Of a stretch of 34,311 bases of DNA, positions 27,064 to 34,311 are shown piece by piece (the stretch's first letter is position 1; each line of letters starts with the position of its first letter). This stretch comes from CAZVUW01 sp964629825 (GTDB taxonomy: Bacteria > Actinomycetota > Nitriliruptoria > Euzebyales > Egibacteraceae): contig CAZVUW010000024.1 of the NCBI GenBank assembly GCA_964629825.1, forward strand, positions 1 to 34,311, read 5' to 3'. The notes under the pieces were generated by a model that saw only the letters and a list, made by a program, of their open reading frames with translations, was not told the origin of the DNA and did not search any database. A program made the position numbers and the translations under genes.

Positions 27064-28214
27064 GGCTGCACCAGCCGGTTGGCGCGAGGCAGCGCGATCG
27101 CCAGCGCCACCACGGTGAACGCCAGCGCCCCGAGCAGCGGCACCACTACGACGTCAAGGCCGCCACCGGCGGCGAGGTCAACGAAGCCGCGCAGCACCAG
27201 GCCGTTGGGCGTGGCCAGGGACAGGGGCTCCAGCTGCTGAGGCAGCGGGCCGAACGAGCCGCCCAGCAGCGCCAGGGTGAACACCACGATCGAGGTGAAG
27301 CCGTTGACCTGCTCCTCGGTCCTGGCGGCGGTGGCGACCAGGGTGGTGATCGCGGCCGCCGCGAGGGTGATGGCGAGGGCGAGCACCAGCACGCCCGCGG
27401 GGTCGCCCCACGACGCGCCGAACGCGACGTACATCACCAGCCACAGCGTGCAGATGCTCGCCAGCGCCAGCACCAGCACGGACAGGCCCGTGCCGACCAG
27501 GATCGACCAGCGCGGGATCGGGGCCGCGGCCAGCCGGGCGAGGCTGCCCTCCCGCCGCTGCGCCAGGAGGCTCTGCGGGCCCGACCCGACCACGAAGAAG
27601 ACGAAGAAGACGGCCATGGCCGGCCCGAAGTAGCTGGCCGGGCTGGTGAGCGAGCCCTCCACCTCTTGATCGACCATGCTCAGGAGCGGCTCTGCCTCCA
27701 AGACCGCCGGGATCAGCCCCCCGGCCACCTGCGGGGGCGCGCCGGCGCGAGCGGCCAGCTCGGTGACCTGCCGCGCGCGCTCGAGCTGGGATCCGACACC
27801 CCGCGCGACGGCGGCGGCGAGGTCGCCGGAGAGGCTGCCGGGCTCGCGCAGGACGCGCAGCTGTGCCTGCTCCCCCGCCTGGGCGCGCTCAATGGTGCCG
27901 GCGGGAACGATCAACCCGGCGTCGGCCTCGCCCGCGTCGAGGGCGGCCCGCAGCGCGTCCTCGTCCGCGAGCTCGGTGATGGTGATGACGCTGTCGGCTC
28001 CGCCCTCCGAGAAGGCCTCGACGATCCCCTCGCCCAGCTGGCCCTCGTCGAGGTCGACCAGCCCGATCGTGATCGAGATCTCGTCCGTGGAGCCGAGAGC
28101 CAGCGACAGGATGACGGCCAGGCCGATCGGGGCGATGAACGCCGTGATCAGCGCGGAGCGGTCGCGCAACCGCGCGCGCAGATCCCGTATGGCGATGTCG
28201 AGCGCTGCGCGCAT
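27060..28214 (-). CDS. ABC-2 type transporter permease (first permease of the exporter)
   Basis: This 384-aa protein has the same architecture as its downstream partner: TM1 (SALITAFIAPIGLAVILSLALG), a long extracytoplasmic domain (about residues 35-200) and five to six C-terminal TM segments (AVFFVFFVVGSG, ILVGTGLSVLVLALASICTLWLVMY, VLVLALAITLAAAAITTLVA, FTSIVVFTLALLGGSFGPL, VVPLLGALAFTVVALAIAL). The conserved RREGSLARLAAAPIPRW coupling-helix region precedes the TM block. ATG 28214 overlaps the ATPase stop codon by one base, so the three genes form one tightly coupled operon. Confidence 0.9.
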   Translation of the reverse strand: MRAALDIAIRDLRARLRDRSALITAFIAPIGLAVILSLALGSTDEISITIGLVDLDEGQLGEGIVEAFSEGGADSVITITELADEDALRAALDAGEADAGLIVPAGTIERAQAGEQAQLRVLREPGSLSGDLAAAVARGVGSQLERARQVTELAARAGAPPQVAGGLIPAVLEAEPLLSMVDQEVEGSLTSPASYFGPAMAVFFVFFVVGSGPQSLLAQRREGSLARLAAAPIPRWSILVGTGLSVLVLALASICTLWLVMYVAFGASWGDPAGVLVLALAITLAAAAITTLVATAARTEEQVNGFTSIVVFTLALLGGSFGPLPQQLEPLSLATPNGLVLRGFVDLAAGGGLDVVVVPLLGALAFTVVALAIALPRANRLVQP

Positions 28215-29194
28215 CAGTCCCTCAGCGCCTTGCCGGTGAGGTGCAGGAACACGGCCTCGAGATCCGGCTCGACCACCTCGACGCTGGTCACGTAGCCGCC
28301 CGCGGCGGTGGCGGCCGCGATCACGTCGGCCAGCAGGTGCCGACCGTCCGTGGCCAGGAGGGTCACGCCGTGCTCGCCGGCTACCGCCTCCGTCACCCCT
28401 TCGATGCCGTCGCAGGCGGTGGCGACCGCGGTCGGCTCGCCGTCGACGGTGAGCTCGATGCGGTCGCGCCCGCCGATGCTGGCCACCAGCTCGCGGCGGG
28501 TGCCCTCCGCCACCATGCGGCCGCTGTCGATGATCCCGACGCGGTCGCAGAGGCGCTCGACCTCCTCCATGTAGTGGCTGGTGTAGAGGATCGAGGTGCC
28601 GGCCTCGGACAGCGCGGCGACGCTCTCGAGGATGGCGTTGCGGCTCTGCGGGTCCACACCCACGGTCGGCTCGTCGAGCACCACCAGCTGCGGCCGGTGC
28701 AGCAGCCCGGCGGCGATGTTGACGCGCCGCTTCATGCCGCCCGAGTAGGTGCCGACGCGGTCGTCGCCGCGCTCGACCAGGCCTACGACCTCGAGCACCT
28801 CCTCGATGCGGGCGCGCAGCTCCGCGCCGCGCAGGCCGTACAGGCGGCCGAAGAAGGCGAGGTTCTCGCGTGCCGTCAGGTCCGGGTACAGCGCCAGGTC
28901 CTGCGGCACGTATCCGATCGCGGCCTTGGCGGCGCCGGCGTCGGCGCGCATGTCATGACCGGCGATGCGGACCTCCCCGGCGTCCGGCTCCAGCAGGCCG
29001 CACAGCATCGAGATCGTCGTGGTCTTGCCTGCGCCGTTCGGCCCGAGGAGCCCATAGGCCTCACCCCGCGCGATGCGGAACGAGACGCCGTCCACGGCCT
29101 GGACGTCGTCGAAGCTGCGACGCAGCCCGACGCACGCCAGCAGGGCGCCGTCGCCGGTGGCGACCGAAGCTGGGCTGACAAGGGCATCGGCCAT
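28214..29194 (-). CDS. ABC transporter ATP-binding protein (drug/antibiotic-exporter type)
   Basis: This 326-aa protein drives the two downstream permeases. It has Walker A GPNGAGKT (51-58), Q-loop YVPQDLALYPDLTARENL, signature YSGGMKRRVNIAAGLLHRP (from 150), Walker B LVVLDEPTVGVDPQSR (from 170) and the switch His in LYTSHYMEEVERLCDR. A C-terminal DUF4162-like regulatory domain ends with VEPDLEAVFLHLTG. This pattern is that of DrrA/CcmA-type exporters. Two ATGs are possible, 29200 and 29194; GGAAGGG gives the better spacing to 29194. A -35/-10 promoter with an imperfect palindrome lies about 80 nt upstream. No TetR gene is adjacent, so the repressor, if any, is encoded elsewhere. Confidence 0.94.
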   Translation of the reverse strand: MADALVSPASVATGDGALLACVGLRRSFDDVQAVDGVSFRIARGEAYGLLGPNGAGKTTTISMLCGLLEPDAGEVRIAGHDMRADAGAAKAAIGYVPQDLALYPDLTARENLAFFGRLYGLRGAELRARIEEVLEVVGLVERGDDRVGTYSGGMKRRVNIAAGLLHRPQLVVLDEPTVGVDPQSRNAILESVAALSEAGTSILYTSHYMEEVERLCDRVGIIDSGRMVAEGTRRELVASIGGRDRIELTVDGEPTAVATACDGIEGVTEAVAGEHGVTLLATDGRHLLADVIAAATAAGGYVTSVEVVEPDLEAVFLHLTGKALRD

Positions 29195-29233
29195 CGGCAT
29201 CCCTTCCGGGGCGGAAGCAGGCGCGGCCCTGAC

Positions 29234-29247
29234 TCGCCCGCGGGCGA
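29234..29247. promoter_or_regulatory. 14-bp palindrome in the exporter leader
   Basis: TCGCCCGCGGGCGA is a perfect palindrome between the predicted transcription start (about 29267) and the ATPase start. It may be a second operator, or fold into a short hairpin in the mRNA. G+C-rich palindromes arise easily by chance in this genome, so the weight is low. Confidence 0.35.
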
Positions 29248-29269
29248 ACCGGGACCTTCGTCGTGTCAG

Positions 29270-29291
29270 CCGGAACGTATGTCCGTTACGG
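29270..29291. promoter_or_regulatory. Imperfect palindrome over the exporter promoter, candidate operator
   Basis: CCGGAACG (29270-29277) and CGTTACGG (29284-29291) match at 7 of 8 positions around a 6-bp centre. The site covers the -10 box. Its size and position resemble a TetR- or MarR-type operator. No cognate regulator gene is in view. Confidence 0.45.
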
Positions 29292-29301
29292 GCGCTGTCA
29301 A
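29274..29301 (-). promoter_or_regulatory. Sigma-70-type promoter of the ABC exporter operon
   Basis: On the minus strand TTGACA (complement of 29296-29301) is followed after 16 nt by TACGTT (complement of 29274-29279). The -35 box overlaps the stop codon (29298-29300) of the upstream patatin-like gene. The promoter therefore begins inside the previous gene, with no intergenic spacer. Confidence 0.65.
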
Positions 29302-32300
29302 GTGGCGGATCGAGCGGCCGAGCTGAGCGCGCGCCGGACCAGCACCACCAGCGACCGGAGCAGGTACGCGATCGCCACGGCCAGCAGCGCGAGCTTGCCC
29401 GCCGCGGCCAGCCCGACCAGCGGCGGCTGGGCCGCCGGCAGCGCGGCCGCCAGGGCCTCCACGCCCTCCTCCGCGTGCTGCTCCGCGCGGCCGATCATGC
29501 TGAGCAGCAGCGCGTTCTCCACTGCGTCGAGGAGCCCGGCCAGCAGCACCATCCAGCTCCACTCCAGCCCGAACCGCCCGCTGTCCACGCGGCCAGTGCT
29601 CGCGAGCAGCCGCCCGGCCCCGCGGCAGGCGGCGAACAGCCCGAGCGAGTAGAGGACGATGAACAGCCAGTCCCAGGTGACCTGGCTGCGGGCGCTGCCC
29701 AGCACCCCCAGCTCCGACCAGCGCACCAGCACACGCGCGGTCGCCGTGCTCTCGGAGGCGAGCTGCAGCCGCACCATCCCGGGATCGGTCACGCTGCCGA
29801 GCCCGCTGGGGGGTGGCTCGAGCGACGGCCACACGAACGCCCAGAAGACCGCGGCAGCGCCGACCGCGAGCAGCAGGCCGAAGGCGAGCACCGGGCCCGC
29901 GGATGGGCGCTGGAGGTTCGGGGAGCTGGCCGCCCTGGCCATGCGCGCAGGCCAGCCCGGCACGGTCACGGTCCCGAGCAGCACCGCGGTGACGATCAGC
30001 GCGAACACCACGAGTGCGCGGCCGCCGGGCTGCGACAGCCGCAGGTCGAACTCGCGCAGGAACCACCAGCGCGCCAAGGCATAGGCGATGCCCGCCGGCA
30101 CCACGATCTGGAGGAAGCCGATGACCCCCGCACGTATCAGCGCGAGCAGGATCCCGGCCCAGAACAGGGCCGCCCCGATGGTCGCCACGGTTGCGGGGAC
30201 GTTCTCGGAGAATGCCGACAGCGCCGTGATGCCGGCGCCCGTCGCCAGCAGCACGACCAGGACCCCGAAGCCCGTGGCGGAGCGGCGGGCCGCGGCGCGC
30301 GCGAACAGCGCGAGGGCGAGCAGGGTGCCGCGCACCGCAGACGCGGCGAAGCGCACCGGCGCGAGCACGAGCCCCTTGGCGCCGTTGGCGACCGTCGCCG
30401 ACGCGACCACCGCGGCGTGGCTCGCCACCGTGGTGAAGTGGTCCGTGCCGATCTCCTCCAGGAGGTCCTCAGCGCCGACCCGGTAGATCTTGATCGCCTC
30501 GACGCAGGTCTCGGCCCGCAGGGTGCGCCCGTCCGTTGCCGGCGGGATCAGCCGCTCCAGCCCCATGCCTGCACGTGTTCGGGCGGCTCCGCCGGCGCGG
30601 TCGAGCGCGGTGGCCGCGGCCAGACCGGGCAGCTCCTCGCGCAGGACCTCGATCTGCATGCGGCGGGCGATCGCGGCTGCGCAGCGGGGCAGGCGTGCCG
30701 GCACGGGCAGGGACGGATCGTCGAGGAAGGCGAGCTCCCGCCGGATCGCGCCGCTGTTCGCGTCCTCGTCCCAGAGCCCGCCCAGGAAGTCGTGGTCGTC
30801 CAGGTCGCGGTCCCCGGGCGGCGGCACCGCGAGCTCGCGCACCGCAGCAGCAGCCTGATCCGAGGAGAAGCCGAGCTGGAGCAGGCGCGCCGGTGACAGC
30901 GTGATCTCCACCAGACGGGCGGCGCCGTCCAGCCGCCCCCACACCCAGTCGTTGAGAGCCCAGGAGCGCTTGTAGAAGGCGCCGAAGTGGCCCAGCTTCG
31001 CCCCTGCCAGCTTCTCGGCCCCGGTCGGCACGCCTGGGAAGGGGCTCGCGACGTTCGCGTCGACCTGGACCAGCTCGACGGCCTGCTCGAGCACGTCCTC
31101 ACCGGTGGTCATCTGCTGCACGAGCTGCAGGCCGAGCAGGCGGCGCAGGACCTCGGCGGCAGGCTCGGTGCCGGCCTCGACCTTCGTCAGCGTCTCGAGG
31201 AGCTGGGCGAACTCGGCCGCGCGATCGCGATCGGATGGGCGCACGCGCGGGGCCGCCTCGAGCAGCGCCGCCACCGCGGCGGGGACATCAACGCTCCCGG
31301 GCGCGGTGGCGACCAGGGCCTGTCGCAGATCCCACACCAGGCGCGCGATGGCCTCGGCATGCTCGGCCAGCGAGCGGCGGAACACCTCGGCCGGGCTGGG
31401 CTGTCCCTGGGGGCTCGTGCGCTCGCGGCGCTGCAGCGCGGCAAGGAGCCGACGCGCCTGGCCCGAGCGCTGACGCCGGCGCACCGGGCCCCCGGTCGCG
31501 CCTCCTCCGCCGTCACCCTCCGGCTTGGGGTCTTCGCGGGGCATGGGTCCCGGCCAGCCGTCCACCGCCTCGCGCGCCCAGTCGCGCACGGCCTGGTGGT
31601 CCCCGCGCGCCGCCTTGACGAGCGCCGCAAGGGCCTCGTCGGCCTGGGCTCGCCAGTAGCCGCCGTCCACCGTGGCGAGCAGCCGGATCGCAGCCAGGCG
31701 CGTGTGGAGGCGGCCGCGCAGACGCTGGATCTCCACCAGCGCGTCGAGGCGGTCGGGCGCGAGCGGCCGGGTGGGGTCATCCCGCACGGCGATGAGCCAG
31801 ACCGCCCACTTCAGCAGGTCGAGCACCACCGCGCCGACCCGGTCGATGGCGGTCAGATCCCAGCGCCAGCCGGGTCCCGTCTCCAGCGCCCCCTCCCCCA
31901 CGGGCAGGTGGTCCGCGGGCAGCTCCCAGTCGGAGATCTCCGGCTCGAGAGCGGCCGTCAGCACCTCACGGTTCCAGGCGGCGAGGCGGTCGAGGAGCGG
32001 GATGTCGGCAGCCTGGTCGGCCCCCTCGGCGATGCCGCGCTCGACCTGGTCGACGACGAGCTCCAGCAGCCGCCGCTTGTGTCCGGTCCGGTAGAGGGGC
32101 CAGAGCCCGCGGACCAGGGTCTCGAACACCGACTCGGCGGAGCCCTCTCCCTGGGCGAGGGTCGCCAGCAGGTCGAGCCGGGCCGAGCGGCGCGTTCGCA
32201 CGTCGCGGTTGTGGGCGCGGATCTCCTCGAGCTCCTGTCCCAGGGACTGGACCCGCGGCAGGGTGACGAGCGAGCGCAGGAGGATGTCGCTCGCGGGCGG

Positions 32301-33281
32301 CGGTTCTCCCGGCAGCTGGCCCTTGGCAGGCGCGCGGGGCTGGTCCCCCTCTGAGGGATCCGGCACGACGAAGGCCAGCACGCGGCGGACCTGCTGATCA
32401 GCAGGCATGCGGAAGATTGCGCGCAGCGCGGGGCGGACCGGCTGGTTCATGAGAACGCCGCCGTCGAGCACCCAGTCGCTGTGCGGAAGCGACGTGATGT
32501 GTGCCATGTCCGGGTGCAGGTCGTCGGCGTCCCGCCCGACCGGGATCAGGCTGGGCTCGAAGGCCACCGGGAATGAGGCGCTCGATCGCGCCGCAAGGGC
32601 CAGCCGGGCCGCGATGCGCTCATCCGAGAAGTCGTCGATGCGCGCAGGCCAGCGCTGCCGCCAGATCTCATCGAGCTCCTCCGGCGCGAGCAGCCCGGGC
32701 TCGCGCACGAACGTGCACCACTGGAGGTGCTCGGTGTTCGGGATGGGCGTCATGAAGTCGTCGAGGTAGGTCCGCGTCACGCCGCCGACGCTGACGATGG
32801 TCATCTGAAGGTGCAGCGGGAAGCCGTCGGGTTGGGCGGTCCCCTCCGCCAGCTCTCCCAGCGCCTCCCGCAGCGACGGCAGGAAGAAGTCGTCGCCCCT
32901 TAGCAGAGAGGGCGGGGCGGCGTCACCGAGGGGTCGCAGGAGCTTGGCGAAGTCACCCTTCTCGACCCACAGCTGGCGCAGGACCGACAGGTCGGCCCCG
33001 CGCGCCTGCGCCAGAGCCAGGCAGGCGCCGTTGAGCCCGCCGGCGCTGGTGCCGGTGATCACGTCCACACGAGCGCTGGTGCGGGTCAGGTCGAGCAGGG
33101 CGCCGTACAGCCCCCGATCCGCGGCTCTGCGTGAGGAGGCGGCGACCAGGCGGCCCAGCTCGAGCGCGACCCCACCCATGTAGATCGCCAGGCTGCTGCC
33201 GCCGACCATGGTCGTGGCGATGCGCAGCTGCTCGCAGTCGACTCCGTCGATGTCAGGATCTGCCGCAGGTGACATCGTCAT
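29298..33281 (-). CDS. Patatin-like phospholipase, DUF3376 family, membrane-anchored
   Basis: This 1,327-aa protein has an N-terminal patatin domain with the oxyanion region VGGSSLAIYMGG (26-37), nucleophile Ser79 in GTSAGG and catalytic Asp273 in DGGVLMNQPV, so the Ser-Asp dyad is intact. A long helical middle part (about 300-990) is of DUF3376 type, with a low-complexity linker EGDGGGGATGGPVRRRQRSGQ broken by basic residues. From about residue 994 to the end there are about seven hydrophobic segments (for example VLVVLLATGAGITALSAF, IGAALFWAGILLALIRAGVIG, WSWMVLLAGLLDAVENALL). Lipid acyl hydrolase activity at the membrane is expected from the family. The start is ATG 33279-33281 with AAGGGAG; the extension to 33548 lacks support. 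The ABC operon lies immediately downstream. Confidence 0.88.
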   Translation of the reverse strand: MTMSPAADPDIDGVDCEQLRIATTMVGGSSLAIYMGGVALELGRLVAASSRRAADRGLYGALLDLTRTSARVDVITGTSAGGLNGACLALAQARGADLSVLRQLWVEKGDFAKLLRPLGDAAPPSLLRGDDFFLPSLREALGELAEGTAQPDGFPLHLQMTIVSVGGVTRTYLDDFMTPIPNTEHLQWCTFVREPGLLAPEELDEIWRQRWPARIDDFSDERIAARLALAARSSASFPVAFEPSLIPVGRDADDLHPDMAHITSLPHSDWVLDGGVLMNQPVRPALRAIFRMPADQQVRRVLAFVVPDPSEGDQPRAPAKGQLPGEPPPASDILLRSLVTLPRVQSLGQELEEIRAHNRDVRTRRSARLDLLATLAQGEGSAESVFETLVRGLWPLYRTGHKRRLLELVVDQVERGIAEGADQAADIPLLDRLAAWNREVLTAALEPEISDWELPADHLPVGEGALETGPGWRWDLTAIDRVGAVVLDLLKWAVWLIAVRDDPTRPLAPDRLDALVEIQRLRGRLHTRLAAIRLLATVDGGYWRAQADEALAALVKAARGDHQAVRDWAREAVDGWPGPMPREDPKPEGDGGGGATGGPVRRRQRSGQARRLLAALQRRERTSPQGQPSPAEVFRRSLAEHAEAIARLVWDLRQALVATAPGSVDVPAAVAALLEAAPRVRPSDRDRAAEFAQLLETLTKVEAGTEPAAEVLRRLLGLQLVQQMTTGEDVLEQAVELVQVDANVASPFPGVPTGAEKLAGAKLGHFGAFYKRSWALNDWVWGRLDGAARLVEITLSPARLLQLGFSSDQAAAAVRELAVPPPGDRDLDDHDFLGGLWDEDANSGAIRRELAFLDDPSLPVPARLPRCAAAIARRMQIEVLREELPGLAAATALDRAGGAARTRAGMGLERLIPPATDGRTLRAETCVEAIKIYRVGAEDLLEEIGTDHFTTVASHAAVVASATVANGAKGLVLAPVRFAASAVRGTLLALALFARAAARRSATGFGVLVVLLATGAGITALSAFSENVPATVATIGAALFWAGILLALIRAGVIGFLQIVVPAGIAYALARWWFLREFDLRLSQPGGRALVVFALIVTAVLLGTVTVPGWPARMARAASSPNLQRPSAGPVLAFGLLLAVGAAAVFWAFVWPSLEPPPSGLGSVTDPGMVRLQLASESTATARVLVRWSELGVLGSARSQVTWDWLFIVLYSLGLFAACRGAGRLLASTGRVDSGRFGLEWSWMVLLAGLLDAVENALLLSMIGRAEQHAEEGVEALAAALPAAQPPLVGLAAAGKLALLAVAIAYLLRSLVVLVRRALSSAARSAT

Positions 33282-33510
33282 CCGCTCCCTTCGCTCCGCG
33301 CCCTCCCGCCAGGCGCCCCACCGACCCGCAACGGCGGCGCGCGGCCGCAAGCAACCACACAGCCGCGCCCACCACAAGGGCCGGCGCCGGCCCGCCCTTT
33401 CGCGGCCGCCATCGGCCGGATGCCTGCAACGAGGCTGCGAATAGCCAGGAACGACTAGATCAATTGAAGTAGACCCGACCCGTCCATTGTTGGCATTTCG
33501 GCAAATCTCC
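33282..33510. other. Gene-free upstream region
   Basis: There is no supportable gene here. Part of it (about 33437-33510) is clearly less G+C-rich than the rest of the window, as expected for a promoter-upstream region. No att site, tRNA or IS end was recognised. Confidence 0.5.
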
Positions 33511-33540
33511 TTGAACTGCACCGATGTCGCTCGGTGTAAT
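33511..33540 (+). promoter_or_regulatory. Promoter of the secreted repeat-protein gene
   Basis: TTGAAC (33511-33516) and TGTAAT (33535-33540) are separated by 18 nt and match the sigma-70 consensus at 4/6 and 5/6. Transcription should start near 33547, leaving a leader of about 150 nt. ACCGA/TCGGT half-sites lie between the boxes. Confidence 0.6.
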
Positions 33541-33549
33541 GGCGCCATT
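33538..33549. promoter_or_regulatory. 12-bp palindrome over the transcription start
   Basis: AATGGCGCCATT is a perfect palindrome overlapping the end of the -10 box and the predicted +1. It is a candidate repressor site. The regulator is unknown. Confidence 0.4.
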
Positions 33550-33628
33550 CCAGGAAGCGAGGGCAGCTAGGCGTGCGCGGGAGGCTGCCCCACGCCCTGT
33601 GACGTCACAGGTGGGAGGTTTCCTGGGA
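33548..33628 (+). ncRNA. Structured 5' leader: three-way junction with an alternative stem
   Basis: The leader starts with an 11-bp closing helix, 33548-33558 with 33618-33628 (core CCAGGAA/TTCCTGG, two G-U pairs). Inside it are a 7-bp hairpin GGGCAGC/GCTGCCC (33561-33567 with 33584-33590) and a palindromic hairpin CCTGTGACGTCACAGG (33596-33611). A second 6-bp pairing, GGCGTG (33570-33575) with CACGCC (33591-33596), interleaves with the first hairpin. The loops are too short for both, so they would be alternatives. This arrangement suggests a riboswitch-like or attenuator leader. No known riboswitch consensus was recognised. Confidence 0.5.
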
Positions 33629-33634
33629 CTGTTA

Positions 33635-33674
33635 GTGCATTGCCGCCCCCGCGGATCCGCGGGTTCAAACGCAC
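33635..33674 (+). other. Second leader hairpin just upstream of the ribosome-binding site
   Basis: A perfect palindrome CCCGCGGATCCGCGGG (33648-33663) folds as a 6-bp stem with a GATC loop. It is framed by a 4-bp outer pair GTGC/GCAC (33635-33638 with 33671-33674). It ends 11 nt before GGAGG (33686-33690) and could act with the upstream junction as an expression platform. Confidence 0.45.
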
Positions 33675-33695
33675 ATATCCAAAGTGGAGGAGCAA

Positions 33696-34311
33696 ATGAT
33701 GCAATCCAGGCTGTTTGCAGCGCCTGCCCGCAGGGCCCTGGTCGTCGCCATGGCGGCCCTTCTGGCCCTCGGTGCGCTGGCCGTGCCGGCCGGAGCTGCC
33801 GATCCGACGCCCAGCGACAACGACACCAACCGCGCCAACGGCTGGGCGCACTTCAACGCCGAGCCGCGCGTGGGCGAGGTCGCCATCGAGCTGGTCAGCA
33901 CCAAGGGCTGGGTGTCCTGCTTCGAGTACCGCGTCGACGGCGCCCCGACGACCGACCCCCGCCCCAACTTCAACCCCGAGATCACGGACGGGCTATGGCC
34001 CTACCGCTGCGTCAGCAACACCACCGCAGAGCTGGCGCTCCCGGCCAGCAGCCATGTCGAGGTGCGGATGGTCTTCGGTGGTGAGGCCGACGAGCGCTTC
34101 AGCTGGACGCGCGTGGACGTCCTGCCCGACCCGACGCCCAGCGACAACGACACCAACCGGGCCAACGGCCGGGCGCACTTCAACGTGGCCGAGGTCGGCC
34201 GCGGCACGGTCGAGCTCGAGCTCGTCCAGCCGATGAGCTGGATCGCCTGCTTCGAGTACCGCGTCGACGGCGCTCCGACCACCGACCCCCGTCCGAACTT
34301 CAACACCGAGA
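33696..34311 (+). CDS. Secreted protein of 109-residue tandem repeats (3' end cut by window)
   Basis: The frame starts at ATG 33696 behind GGAGG (33686-33690, 5-nt spacing) and stays open to the right edge (205 codons visible). A second ATG follows at once. Residues 1-35 are a signal peptide: basic RRAL, a hydrophobic core VVAMAALLALGALAV, and a cleavage site near PAGAA-D. The mature part consists of repeats beginning DPTPSDNDTNRANGWAHFN (residue 36) and DPTPSDNDTNRANGRAHFN (residue 145). Each includes a CFEYRVDGAPTTDPRPNFN segment. One Cys pair (75 and 105) in unit 1 could form a disulphide. The Asp/Asn-rich SDNDTNRANG motif might bind calcium, but this is inference. No family was recognised. 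Confidence 0.8.
   Translation, partial: MMQSRLFAAPARRALVVAMAALLALGALAVPAGAADPTPSDNDTNRANGWAHFNAEPRVGEVAIELVSTKGWVSCFEYRVDGAPTTDPRPNFNPEITDGLWPYRCVSNTTAELALPASSHVEVRMVFGGEADERFSWTRVDVLPDPTPSDNDTNRANGRAHFNVAEVGRGTVELELVQPMSWIACFEYRVDGAPTTDPRPNFNTE
33801..34311 (+). repeat. Tandem repeat of 327 nt in the secreted-protein gene
   Basis: The unit beginning at 33801 recurs at 34128, exactly 327 nt later, and continues to the window end. DNA identity is high over the SDNDTNRANG and EYRVDGAPTTDPRPNFN segments and low in between, where the residues also differ. More copies probably follow outside the window. Confidence 0.85.

Noticed and set aside
33561..33596. H-type pseudoknot from the two interleaved inverted repeats
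   Set aside because: The connecting loops are 2, 8 and 0 nt. The zero-length third loop cannot cross a 7-bp stem, so both helices cannot form together. They are kept as alternatives.
33596..33611. CRP/FNR-type site in TGTGACGTCACA
   Set aside because: CRP sites need six bases between TGTGA and TCACA; here there are two. The palindrome lies downstream of the predicted start and fits an RNA hairpin better.
33662..33670. GGTTCAAAC, resembling a tRNA T-loop
   Set aside because: No acceptor, D-arm or anticodon arm can be built around it. It is part of the leader hairpin flank.

Overview
The window is visibly G+C-rich (roughly 70% by eye), with GTG/TTG starts, actinobacterial domain families (SARP/BTAD regulators, a DUF3376 patatin-like protein, cyclase-AAA-TPR proteins, CWB2 and PASTA surface modules) and several genes that look leaderless, with a TANNNT box 6-8 nt before the start codon. 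This points to an actinomycete-type chromosome, perhaps a deep-branching class such as Thermoleophilia or Nitriliruptoria. The class is inference. No phage, IS, tRNA, rRNA or CRISPR was found.

Left part (1-10.35 kb). The tail of a membrane protein is followed by a cupin. A minus-strand ArsR - SRPBCC - VOC cluster starts from a palindromic operator/promoter. Then come an F420-type NADP oxidoreductase, a second VOC protein, an ABA4-like membrane protein, a 1,106-aa cyclase/AAA/TPR regulator, a fused alpha+beta E1 2-oxoacid dehydrogenase (minus strand) and a catalase-fold-like protein.

Centre (10.36-23.8 kb). One giant minus-strand gene fills 10356-20620. It encodes a secreted protein with three CWB2 cell-wall repeats, a Pro/Thr/Glu stalk, PASTA domains, Ig-like and F5/8-like modules, an FG-GAP propeller, about 40 YD repeats, an RHS core and a glycine-rich C-terminal domain of unknown function. 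A run of 100 N cuts it, but an identical 55-bp sequence flanks the gap on both sides. Collapsing that duplication restores one frame of 3,369 aa. It is transcribed divergently from a SARP-type regulator (BTAD + AAA + TPR) whose promoter carries an 11-bp-periodic direct repeat.

Right part (23.8-34.3 kb). A small membrane protein and glycerol kinase run toward a bidirectional terminator. Facing them is a three-gene ABC-2 exporter operon, preceded by a large membrane-anchored patatin-like protein. At the right edge, a promoter and a structured leader of about 150 nt precede a secreted protein made of 109-aa tandem repeats, cut by the window end.

The most interesting items are the giant surface RHS protein with its misassembled gap and no visible immunity gene, the adjacent SARP-type control region, and the structured leader of the secreted repeat protein.
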